Assembly: GCA_964059195.1 (NCBI GenBank)
Contig: CAXKWD010000005.1
Span: forward strand, 155,153,265-155,217,264
DNA from: Ectobius pallidus
Taxonomy: Eukaryota; Arthropoda; Insecta; Blattodea; Ectobiidae
Direction of reading: 5' to 3'
Length of the DNA: 64,000 bases
Shown piece after piece: positions 46,500 to 59,100 of the stretch (positions are counted from its first letter, which is position 1; each line of letters begins with the position of its first letter). The notes under the pieces were generated by a model. The model was not told where the DNA came from, ran no database searches, and saw only the letters and a list, made by a program, of their open reading frames with translations. Position numbers and translations under genes: made by a program.

Positions 46500-49400
46500 G
46501 TAAGCAAAACACTGTGGCTTGGTTCTAAAAGGTTCAATGTCAAAAACTTGCTTTTGAGATAGCTGACTTTGAAGTCTCTGTAAAAGTAACATTTTTTACT
46601 GAGAACTTCCGACATTGGCCTCTAAGGTTTCTGTATTATGTCTATTAATTGCAACAGACATTGGCACTTTTATTATACGAAAGATAAAGACTGGCCGAGC
46701 TCAATAATGCATAGATATCATTTTTGCAAGAAATTGACATTGGCCCTTTTAGAACCAAGCCACAATATGCGCCAATTAGTGGTGTAGTCGAGAGTATACG
46801 CAGGTATACGTATGTCCTCTGCTTAACATTAGTTGTTAGTGTATGCCCCCTGCTTCAATGCGTATAACTTATGTTTTGGTTACAATTAAGTAACGGACAC
46901 GTATATGACCCACATAACTACAATACTAATAAAACCTTGCCTTCAATAGAACCAAAATACTTCACCTCTTCTGGCTCTAAACATAGAAATTATTATGGTC
47001 CAAGACTCTCCATAATTAGGTCACATCCAGAAATAGTAAATATGAACAACAACAAATTCGATAAGTATATAAAAAATCTTATTTCATAGTTTATAATTTA
47101 CGTCACTTCTGGCTCTAAACATAGCAATCATTATGGTCCAAGACTCTATAACTCCATAATTAGGTCACATCCAGAATAGCAAATATGAACAGCAAAAAAT
47201 TCGGTAAGTATATAAAAAAAAATCTTAAAACGTGTGTTTATTGGCGACGACTTTCAAATAATCAGAAAGATAAGCCAATGAAAAGTAAAACTTTATTTTG
47301 AGCTTTTATAAACATTTTACTAATTTCAAACTATTCTGTGTCCCCTAAGACTGTTAAATGGTCCCCTAGGGGACACGCCCCCAGGTTGGGAACCCCTGTA
47401 TTAGACCATTTTCATAGACCTATGTCCAGGTTTTGTTAGGTATTGTCAACAAGATTAGCTCAATACTTTGTATATTCTTTATATTGTAGGCAGAGGACCC
47501 AGTATTTGGGACACCTACACTCAAGATCATGCAGAGAATATAGTGGATGGTTCAAATGGAAGTATAGCAGTCGACTCTTATCATCTCTACCAAAAAGATA
47601 TTGAAGCTCTGAAGGAACTAGGGGTAAGAAGAATCATAGGGAGGTTGCGATACTTAGAATTAAGAATACAAATTTCAGTTGTTATTAAGTGCCAGAATTG
47701 ACACCTGTCAGAATGGTACTTTCTACGATTACTAATGGTGAGAGTTATCGCGCGATAACTCAAATACACTTTGTCAGATTATCATGAAACTTAGTGTACA
47801 CATTTATAAATTCCATACGAAGAACCTTATAGATTTTGAACCAAATTGGTTGTCCGTTACCCGAGTAATGACCAATGAACGATCGGGTGCATTTTAAATA
47901 TCAAATTTGCATCAATCTATAGAACTGAATATGCTGTAAGGAACTGAAGACAAGTGACTATTTGTACGCCTTCATGTGTTTTGGCAAAAAGTCTGAGTTT
48001 CTAACTATTATCCACTCACTTTTCCACACTTATAAGGCAGATAGAATCACTAAACTTGGAATGCTTGTGGCAATAATTGAATGTGTTAATATTCCTGTCT
48101 AATTTTCAGATTTTAGCTGTCCTATAAATTAGTGAAAAATTATGCGATAGACTTTGTATTAGTTGAAAAGAGACTAAATCATTTTATTGGTGAAAATGGA
48201 AGGTTAAATGTACGAAACTAAACTGATTGTTTCATACTTTTGTCGCTAACACTAGGGTACAAATTGATATTAGCCCTATTCTTATGCAGGTGGGCATGTA
48301 CAGGTTCTCAATTTCTTGGTCCCGAGTTCTACCAACGGGATACGCGAATAATGTCAACCCTGCAGGCCTGGAATACTACAGTGATCTCATCAATCTGTTG
48401 AAGAACAACAGGATTGAGCCTATGGTAAGAGTAATGAGGTTTACTAATCTTAAAACTGTATGGAAAATAAATCCAGGGCCCTGTTTCATAGAACTTGCAT
48501 TTTTAGTTTAGTCAGCTGTTTGATTTGGAGGTAATGTCTGGAACAGCGTTTCTCAACCTATGGTCCGCGGAGCACTGGTGGTCCGCGAAGATGGTGCAGA
48601 TGCTCCGCAGACATAATTAAAAATATATAATAAAGCAAGTAAAGAAGAAAAAATTTTCCCATAAAATGGACACTAGATGTCAAAGTTTTTAAAATCTTCG
48701 AAAATACAGGCCTATTGCAAGTTTCCTTATTTTTGCAGTTTGAAACCCCTGATTCACTGATGTCTATGGTTCCCTCTTTCATTCAAAACCCTGAAAAATA
48801 AGACTTTGTCGGAATTTGTTATGAGAGGCGCTCTCTTTACAAGGGTTTTATTGTTGGAGGTGCCCGAGTGTCTGATACCGGTAAACCTGTGTTATAATTC
48901 CTAATTATATTGTAATAAATATTAAAGTCTGTTCAAAATATAACTTTACTGTCAATAGTTTACTTCATATTCAATAACTGTGTTTCCGTCGAATTAAAAA
49001 AATCCCTTTAGGCAGGCCTACAGGCGGAGGTAGATTTCGAAGTGCTTTTGGTTTAATTTATTGTCGCTGCATAGCACTCTTCTTCTTTAGCCTTGGCATG
49101 GTAAACCTGCAGTAATAAGAACTGAATTCGGTAAAGAGGAAGAGCCTACAATCATTTGTTTTGACAACAAGAATAGGATATAATATTCTGGGAGGCCGTG
49201 CGCAAGATCAGCAATGAATAAAATTAGCAAAGCCGCTAAACAAGACAAAATTATGATATTATAATAATTCTTTTAAGTGTTATTATTTTCAAACATTAAA
49301 ATCTCGCGTAATATGAGAGCTATCAAGAAACTGTTTATTGATTTGTAGAGTACTCATCAAGAGCTTTTCAACGATACCCCACAAGACGTGGTTTCAAAAG

Positions 49401-50083
49401 TTTCGAATTTTCATCCCCCACCCCCACCTCCACCCCCACCCTCACTCGAACCCCCGAATCGTTGGTGTCACTGTAAACTCCATAGGGAGTACTCTAATTT
49501 ATTCAAACAAAGTTTCCCTCTATACTTCATAGGGGCCGAGATATACATTTTTAAAAATTTCAACCCCCTCCCCCGACCACCCCCTTGGGCCAATTTTGCC
49601 CATTAACGAACTTGTCCGAACTATTGGGCCTAGAAATAACATAATAAAATTTGGTTCAAATATCTTCAAAATTACGGCCGCTATCGTGTAAAGATATATA
49701 TATATATATATATATAAATATCACAAATTTTTTTTTTGAACGGGCGGTGGTTTCGTACTTAGGGGAGCATGAAACGTAAAGATATGAAAGAATTTTTCGA
49801 AAATCATAAAGTGGTATCCATTGCAATAGGTAGATTTTTCTTCGAAAATCTACCTAATTGAATTATTTCGTTATAATGACCTATAATTAATACCCCAAAT
49901 ATTAAGAATATAGGCCTATATATAGCCTACTTTTAAAAATGGGATGTAAAATTAGGAGTGCGTAAAACAAATTTAGACATTTTAGAGGTCCTCGGGTTCA
50001 AAAAGGTTGAGAAACGCTGGTCTGGAATGATGTGTTTTTTCTCTTCTTAGTTTTTTTGTCAATACTATTTCAAAGCAGCACGG

Positions 50084-50122
<39 letters not shown>

Positions 50123-53100
50123 TCATAAATGTAACAAATAATAACTAGCTCTAAGAAATGAATAAACCTGCCAGGTACTTATTGAAGATAGCAGTAGGCT
50201 TATGTACTAAAATCTAACCTCAAATCCTAAAAACTTGTTATGACAAAAATTCCTTTGATAGAGTACGTAAGTTTTTTCTACAACTGATAATAAAATCAGA
50301 GTGATTCATATTCCACAATTTTAAGATCATGAAATCTGATTTACATGGGTTTGACAATAAGTTATCAGTTCGAATAACTTACACTTACAGAAAAACGCCT
50401 AATATGATCAGTAAATTTTATTAGTTCTGCAGTCTATGAAACAGTTTACCGGTAGGCCTACTAATAATATTATAAATATTTACTAATACTTTAGTGCCAT
50501 GAACTCATAACTAACATTATTAGAAAATATTCTTATGAAACAAAAAACACCTAACTTTTACTTAATTAATTAATTAATTATTATGATTAGCCTTAACCTT
50601 AGTCTTAGTATTAGTCATTAGTCTCTTGTCCTTTACTTTGTTTTTAATATAAGCCTACATTGTATATATTTCTTAAACCTGGTTGAGTGGAAGAGAAGGC
50701 CTTATGGCCTTAACTCTGCCAGGCAAAATAAATAATTTACTATTACTAGTACTACCTAATATTATCAGTAAATTGTATTAGCTCTGCAGCCTATGAAACA
50801 GTTTATCGGTACTAATAATATTATAAATATTTACTAATAATTTAGTGCCATGAACTCATAACTAACATTATTAGAATATTAGAGTAGTAATGAATTTACA
50901 CTAGCGTACCATATAACCGTTCACCTCTGACGTTTTTATTTTCACCCGCAGGTAACTTTGTATCACTGGGATCTTCCTCAAAAACTGCAGGACTTAGGTG
51001 GATGGGCAAATCCTGTCATGGCAGATCTGTTTGAAGACTATGCCAACTTAATATTTTCTCATTTCGGGGATAGAGTAAGTAGAAATGTATACACGTCATT
51101 TTTTTCTTGTTTCTAGTTAAACTTTATTTCCGTTTCTGTTTAATATTCATTTACTTGGACTTACAAGCCAATGATCACAGGGGAGTAAACGAACCATTGT
51201 GTCACATGCAACCTACACATATGAGGCGGGAGTTTTTTTTCAAAACAAAAAGGTCCACTAAACAAGGGTCCTAACATTAAGGAAATTCATACAGAGGCAA
51301 AACCTCATTCTTTTACAAAATCTTGACTTCTGACTGGACAAATGTTCATGAAATTTATAGGCTCATTTTACAATCTACCGTCCACTAAAAAAACCATATC
51401 ACCTAAAGTAGGATGTTATTGCCAATCATATTATTCAAGGACGGACCTCACTGAACAACATATCTGTTTTGATATTATATATATATATATATTTATTTAT
51501 CTATTTACTATTAAAAATTTACATTACAATTTTATATTTTATTTCCTACGATATTTTTAAAAATAAAGTAGGTGATTTTAAGCTAAAAATTAACTATGTT
51601 TGGTCCACCCTCTAAATATTATAGTCTAACAAAGAACAACACGGTTATTAGGAGCATTTAACATCAGTTGCACTCAAATAGTTGAACTAGAATTGTATAT
51701 AGAGTGTCCCAGAATTAAACATAAAAAATTGTAAGGATTACAGAGTGGAAACAGACAATCATTCTGAGAAAGATTGTTTATTGTTGTTACACAATATGTG
51801 TAGCATCGTCAATAGTTCACTCAAAACTAGTTAAAATACTAAAATATCAATTAACATTTAAAATATTATGATCAAGTAATTCTTTCTGATGAGTGCCTTG
51901 AATTGACCATAATCTAAGTATTTTGAGATAAGGAACTTATGATCTTTATGGTATAATTACTGAACTGTGGCGTATTTGTGACATACAATGTATTTACAAT
52001 TTCATTCATATGACATAATTCCAATTTCGACCAATGAAGTGAAGGCTAACTAAAATTAAAATTTCGACCAATCGTGTTTGACCTTCTTGATAAAATACCA
52101 CGTTGGTATCATTTGTCTAGTTTATTGCATTTGTTTCCTGTTATATCGCTACCAAAACATTTTGTTACTCTCTATTACAATAAAACTCCATGTATATAGG
52201 CGTTTTTGGATAGGGGTCAAACTAGTTCAAAAGAATGGACGTTGGAGGAGTGCTAAAATACTGTCATGTATAAAATAATTCCATCTATTCCCTCGTATAA
52301 AATGTTTTGGTTAAAATATCAGCTCATAGCTTTGTCAAATCTAAAATTTACACTTGTCAATATTGTAAAACATAATTAAAAATTATAGCTGTCAATTATA
52401 TAACACGAAAAGTGTCAATATTGTAAAACATAATTAAAAACTATAGCCGTCAATTTTCGTGTTATATAATTGACAGCTATAATTTTTAATTATGTTTTAC
52501 AATATTGACAAGTGTAAATATTAGATTTGACAAAGCTATGAGCTGATATTTTAACCAAAACATTTTATACGAGGGAATAGGTGGAATTATTTTATACACG
52601 ACATACAAATCAACGTAGGATAATACAACATGAAGTTTATCAACGCTAAAATACTGGTTTCGTATCTATTCTCTATAGGAAGATCATATCCTCGGGAGCT
52701 ATTTACTATACAAGGAAGGAAGACAGAGAAAAAAAGGTTGGCAATGCAATTACTGCATTAAAAACGTACTGGTTAAGCTTTCTATAGAGGATGTGGGGTG
52801 AAGAGTGGGCACGAGGAAGAGCTTTTGGAAATTATTAGCTCTAAATTAGAAGGCATGGATATATAAGTAATATAAGTAATGTGGGCACTGAGAAGAGAAA
52901 AAAATATTTAGCATTTTTCAGGGAGATTAAGAAAGGCTTTCAAAGGGAAATGTAGATAGATAAGACTTTGTGTAGCTAAGAAGAAAGGTTCAGGTTAAGG
53001 ATTTGGAGGATGAAGGGTTCCAGAAAGTCGTATGGACAGTCCATTTATTCCACGTGTGAAAAAGGCGATATCCATATCCTTTTTCACTGACAGAAAGCAG

Positions 53101-56100
53101 AGGAATGGAGAACATATTTACTTTAGAATAGTGGGTTAAAATAAGGAAAGAGATTGTGGTTAAGAGATTACTCTATGACAAAGCTTAAATAAAAACACTA
53201 GGGGAAATTTTAGTTCGAGTAAAGAAAACATGGTTTTGATCTATTGAAAGAATGTTAGGTGAACATTTTATATTCAGATAAGAGAACTTTAAAGGTATGT
53301 CAACCGACTTATGTAAAGAAACTTTGCTATGAAGGATATTTACTGGGAAAATGAGCTGGATGAGATCCAGTAAACATCGCTATAATGTTGTATAGATTAA
53401 TCGTATTGTTAATTATTAATCTGCCGTATTTTACGGACCATATGACGCACTTTTTTACCTTGAAAACAGAACCATGAAAGTTGGGTACGTCTAATGGTCC
53501 GAAGTACACTAAAAAAATTAAAAAAGGTAAATATTGCCGGAATACCATAATTATAAACAAGGTGTTACAGACTGTACATCACTGCACTTGTCAGAACCGT
53601 AAAATGAGGGTAGCTGCAAGTCAGGTGTACAATGCGAAAAGAATGTAATGTTGAGTTCTTTTATACGAAAGGAGTTGTCTCCACCGGGAGGTTTAAATGA
53701 AGGTCATGGCCTCTAAATAGCCTTGTCACGTACACTAACCTTATGCAGAATTGACGATCAGAGGGTGTAAATGTATTTTCAGTATTTCATGAGAAATCAG
53801 TTCAATTGTTAAATTTTAGGTGACGCCACCTGTACAGAAGAGCTATTCGTACAACGCAGGTTTTAAGTTAGAAGTGATTTATAATGATTCCAATGTACAA
53901 GGTTATAATTTGTTTATGAAATGACGCATATTATCTCCTTAAAAATTGTTCGTTTAGAACAGGGGAAGACAGAAGCTTGCTCTGTGACGTCACTGCTTGC
54001 TGCTCGACTGCTCTCGTAAAACCTCTGCGAGGAGTATGTGAAATGGGGGCATCAGTGAACAGGGGGGAAGAGAGGGGCATTCGTATTGCGGGCAGCGGGA
54101 ATTTAGGGGGTTAGAACTTACGTAATACGTGTTACCGAATTAATGAAACATCAATCGATTTTCTTGATAGTTTATCGGTTAATTACAGCACAGTAGTTTA
54201 ACATATTATAAATAATTCTATTTTACTATTCTGTGAGAACAATTACCTTTCCACAAAATCTATGTTCTTTGACAAAAATAAACAATACTATCATTTGAAT
54301 TAACATAATTCACTACAATAAAAATAATAAAAAATGAACTTCATTAATTTCCATACAAGCTCGTCTGCACCTTAGATGATATTGTCTGACTTTCCTGTAT
54401 CTTTTTTCTTTAACAAGTATATCAATGTTGGAACGTAATGTTTGAGCAATATTTAATCGAAGACTACATTTAGGTTGTGATTTGACAATGTACTTCTTGA
54501 TTTGAGCTTTGCACATTTCATTAGTGAAAAAAATTGTTCGGCCACATATGTCGATCCAAAATTACATAATATTCTGCGGCAAGTGCATAAGTCTCGGGAA
54601 TCTGGTTTCAGAGAAATTTCTGTAAAAGTTACCCAAGACCACTTTACGTTCGTATTTGTCCTTTAACAGATCGTCGGATTGTAAGTTTAGCAGTTCCAAC
54701 TGATACCGGCAAGGAACGTCTTTGACATTAACTGAATATGGGGTAGCAAAAAGTTTAAACATTGGAGAAAGGTTTTACACATCCTGAAACCTCGATTCGA
54801 ACTGAAGAAGAAATTTTGCAGAACTAACACATGTTCTGCAGAGAGAACACTATCAGGATCGCGTACTTGCATTAACTTTGAAAAATGTTCCGTATTTCCA
54901 ACCAGAAGTTGTTCTACCCACAGAGCTAGAGCTAGCTCTAGCGTACTCTAAACACCCCTACTACCGTGCGCTCTTGCTGACGTCACACACAAGGGATCCG
55001 CATGCACTTGCTCCACAAACGTCATCACAAGCCGTAGTTGACTTCCCCTGGTTTAGAATGAAATTAGATTTCTTTTCCTTTAAATTTCCATCCTAAAAGC
55101 AAGGTGCGTCTTATGGTCCGAAGCGTCTTATAGTCCGTAAAATACGGTAATTAAAGTTCCTAATTAACTTAGTTCGCAATATACTATTACTATATTACTA
55201 AGTTACTCGTTCCAAAATTCATATTTGTCTGAGTCAACTCTACGATCCCACAATTTGTTTCGTTGAAATCTGGGACACTTTGTACGTTAATTACATATAT
55301 GGGTGATTCTTCAAATACGGGAAAATTTGGAGTGTGTAAAATCCAAATTTTTTACTTTGTTTAAATAAATCTCAAAAAAATCACAATAATACTTCAGGGG
55401 TTACTTGATTATAATATGACACCAGCAGAGCTTAAATGTTTATATTTTTATTTATTTTTATTTCTTTATTTTTTAAAGCCATGTGGATGACATCCGTGTA
55501 CATGTGGATGGCAGAAGGCCACATTAATGACTAACTTTGGCAACAATCTGCTTTTCTTTATGTGATTTCATATTTTTCTCAGCATACTTCAGTTGATTTT
55601 GCATCAAATTTGCAAATTTGTGTGCATACTCCGGAATTAATGTAGTTTTAACGAGACTGAGCTTTTATGGTTTTGGGGGAGGGGGGAATCAAGCAGAAAT
55701 TCATTTAATCAGTTTTAAGATCTTAAGTACAGGTCACAGACACCGCAAACACAATAGTATCCTACATTTATCATCTACATGACTTGAGAGTCATCCACAT
55801 ACCCCTTCATGAGACATGTGGATGACACAAAAATCAGGCATGTGGATGACAAAAAAGGAGTTTAAGTGGTCTCAGCAAGCCATTTCTAAACCTCTGTAGG
55901 CTCAACTTCAGTCAGGTACTTTGAATTGGAAGGTTTATCATAGTGCATAATCAAAATTAATTAATATTTACTTTCTGCCTACTTTCTAGAAGCCATGTTA
56001 ATGACGGGGAATAAAAACGTTTTCCTTGAAAATGATACAAAGTCCTTTGTTAATCCCAAACTGTTTGTAAGCAAGCAAAATTCAACCTTACAATTCAACC

Positions 56101-59100
56101 ACAAGCTGCCCTGTTTGCTTTCTAACACTGTTGCCAGTTTTATAAATTTCTCATTTCTGCAGAAAAAATTCCATTCTTTTCAGCCATGTGGATGACCAAA
56201 AACCCTTGGGACATTCTTTATGTTCATTAGGTGGGGTGACAATTTTATTTCATTTTAGTTTTTAGGGGTTAATATTCTTCACCCATTCAAACTCATTGAC
56301 AGGAAAAAAGTTGAAAAGGAAATAACATTTTGTTTTGTGGAAAAATGCATTAGAATATACAAAACCGAGGTTTGGGACAGGGCATGTGGATGACATTTCA
56401 TTGAATTAAATTCGATTTTGGAATATCAGAATTTAAAGTTAGTGACATTTCAAACTGATAGTTGTAGTATGGAAGTAGTAGAAAATAACTTTTTTTAAAG
56501 TTTTTTTTAAGTTGAATTTTAAGGGAAATATCACTCCGGAACGCAAATTTTCCCGTATTTGAAGAATCACCCATATGCAAAACATAAAGAACATTCTATA
56601 TATAGAAATCCATGTAAAATAGTTGAAGTTTCAAGAGGTATAGTGATTTGTATTTTTTTTTTGTGACAGGTGAAATGGTGGATAACGATAAATGAGCCTT
56701 CGCAAATAGCACAAGGATATAACAGCACCTCACTGTTTGCTCCTGGGGTAGACAGCAACGACACATGGATAGGATTTTATTTGGCAATGCACAACCTGAT
56801 TCTAGCCCATGCCAAGGCATACCGATTGTACGAACTTTACTTCAAGAATCCCCATGGCGGTGAGTAGTAGACATTTATTTCCACACGAAGAACAGAAAGA
56901 GCAATCATAAAATTCCTAAATTTTGAGAACTCAGTAAGATCTATTGCCTGCCTATTTTGATTTTTTAAAGTGCCTAACGTAGCCTACGGTCCCTAGTTAT
57001 AATCAGGGCCCGGATTCTAATGACATGTCATCTTTTTATTGATGCTGCATAGACATTGCCAACTTGTGGATAAGTTCTAATATGGCCTATAGAATATAGA
57101 AATGAATTTTTATTAGGTCATTTTTTGTCATTTTTTGCAATTTTATATTTTTAGGGCATTTATTTCAATTTAGGTCATTATTTTGTCATTTTCGTGTAAT
57201 TTGCTTCCTTATTTAGTCATTTTCTTGTATGTATTGAGTGTATTAACTTTTTTCGTCGCTAGCGGTGCTGTCTTTGAAGTGTTGTTTGTTTAATGCAAGA
57301 AGGAAAAATTCGGCGTTAAGTGTTGACATGTCTCAGTCGGAAATGAGAATCAAAGAAACGCCAAAACTTTGTATTATATTACTATTGTTATTAGATTGAC
57401 TTGGCACCAGAGTCTTCCACCTGCTTGGATTTCAGAGTGCAAACTACTGTTTACCCTCAATAAACAACAATATAATCCGGCAGACCACAAAAGGAAATGC
57501 CAAATTTTGACTCACCAGTGCCTCAGTGCCAGTATAAATTTCCGTGAGTAAAGAACATTCACAACATTACAGTTATTTACAGTTTTTACAATTATGTACA
57601 AACTAGTCTATAACTTTGTGTGTACAATAATAATTTTTTATATATAAAATATCAGTTTTTAGTTCATTTTTTATAATTATTAGTCATTTTCTTTAAAATT
57701 TAGGGTCATATTATAGGTCTTTTTCAAACAATTTTAGGTCATCAGAATCCGGGCCCTGGTTATAATTATTGATTAATAATAAAAGTATATAAGTTATTAA
57801 ACTAAACTAAACTCCATGGCACTGGAGGGACTTGGCCTACCACCCGACCGCTGCGTCATCTACCGTAGGCAGATGGCAGGATTGGGGGCATGTGGTCAGC
57901 ATGCCAACACCCACGGCCGTTAATGGTGGTTTGCATGACCGGAGCAGCTACGTCTCTATCAAGTAGCTCCTCAATTTGAATCACGAGGCTGAATGCACCC
58001 CGTTCCAGACATACCTACCTCAGAAAAATCCGAGGAGGTACCGGGGATCGAACTCGGGCCGACGCTAACCACAAGACCACGCCGGCGGTCAAAAGTATAT
58101 ACAGTATTAATTTAAATTTTTCTTTCACTTTTTCCTTCGTTTTACTGCAAAATATTATTCATTATCAATTTTAGCGTTAATAATTATACTTTGCAGAATA
58201 TTCCAGAAAACAATTTGTAAATAGAAAAATTATAAACCTGATAATTATTGAATCGTTTAATTTATAAATGCAAAGCATCTAGTATTACAATCTAATATAA
58301 CGGAGCATCATAAAAGTGAATTTAAACAAAAAATTAATACTGTAGGCTACTAAACTAAAGTCTCCTTTCATCTGCAGGCAAAGTTGGAGTGGTTATCCCG
58401 AGCTCCTGGAACGAGCCCTTGTCAAAATCAACAGCTGATAAGGAAACCGCCGATTTTGTCAACCAGTATTTGGTAAGTAATACATTTACCATAGGCCAAA
58501 ATAAAATCGTAATTTTGGGTTCCTCTTTTCACTAAAAAATTCTACAATTTTACAAAATGAAACGACGGAATATATAGTAGTTAGGCTAACCAAATTACTA
58601 GAAACAAATTGCCGACTTCTTCAAAATCCATGTAAGAAAATATAAATAAAATAACATTTTCACGATAATAATTAACAAAATTGAGCAGATAGATATTTAG
58701 TGTAAACATTTCACTGAAATTGATTAATAACTAGTACAAAAAGTTGATTAAATCCAGAATAAAAATTACGGGAAAATTAATTTTCAATCTTGTATGGTAG
58801 CCTTCTTGGAAATATTGCCAGTTGTCTTTTTGCATTTTGAGATTAGTCCTATATTATTTTGTATTTATATTTTTGTTATATCTAGATTTAGAATTATTTA
58901 CATATAGCATGAGCACGTAAGGAGCATTCACTTTCACTATTCAGAAAAAAAAAACTAAAATCAATTTTGACAGTTGTAGAGTACAGCCTATAATTTAGCT
59001 ATATTTAAGATGTGTTTCTAACTAAAACAATTAAATCCTTTTGGGATACGAAAATATATAGTAGAGCTTTCATTACATACCCAGGCGGCTTCAAAGGAAT

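Larger units (their letters stand above)
46500..47489 (+). other. Gene D intron 1
   Basis: Contains a 250-bp TIR element (46514-46763), a decayed non-LTR C-terminus (46871-47200) and the end of a hAT-like element (47340-47398, GGTTGGGAACCCCTG). Nothing else seen. Confidence 0.7.
48425..50951 (+). other. Gene D intron 3
   Basis: Contains the hAT-like element 48544-50019 with its nested insert, a (TA)n run near 50086-50120, and a duplicated 120-bp segment around a retrotransposon 3' end (50399-50873). Confidence 0.75.
51075..56669 (+). other. Gene D intron 4 (5.6 kb)
   Basis: A transposon nest: palindrome 52263-52602, TIR element 53424-55147 with a hAT element inside (53960-55050), and TIR element 55298-56575. 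AGTGTCCCAGAATTAA at about 51706 is inversely matched near 55268-55285, so an older element of about 3.6 kb may enclose much of this. 51080-51700 and 52660-53420 show nothing recognised. Confidence 0.7.
56860..58377 (+). other. Gene D intron 5
   Basis: Holds hAT-like element 57004-57758 and, 33 bases on, SINE 57792-58090. The rest is plain AT-rich intron. Confidence 0.8.

Noticed and set aside
55480..56394. CRISPR-like array from the repeated CATGTGGATGAC word
   Set aside because: Only 12 bases long, irregular spacing, mixed orientation, eukaryotic intron, inside a TIR element.
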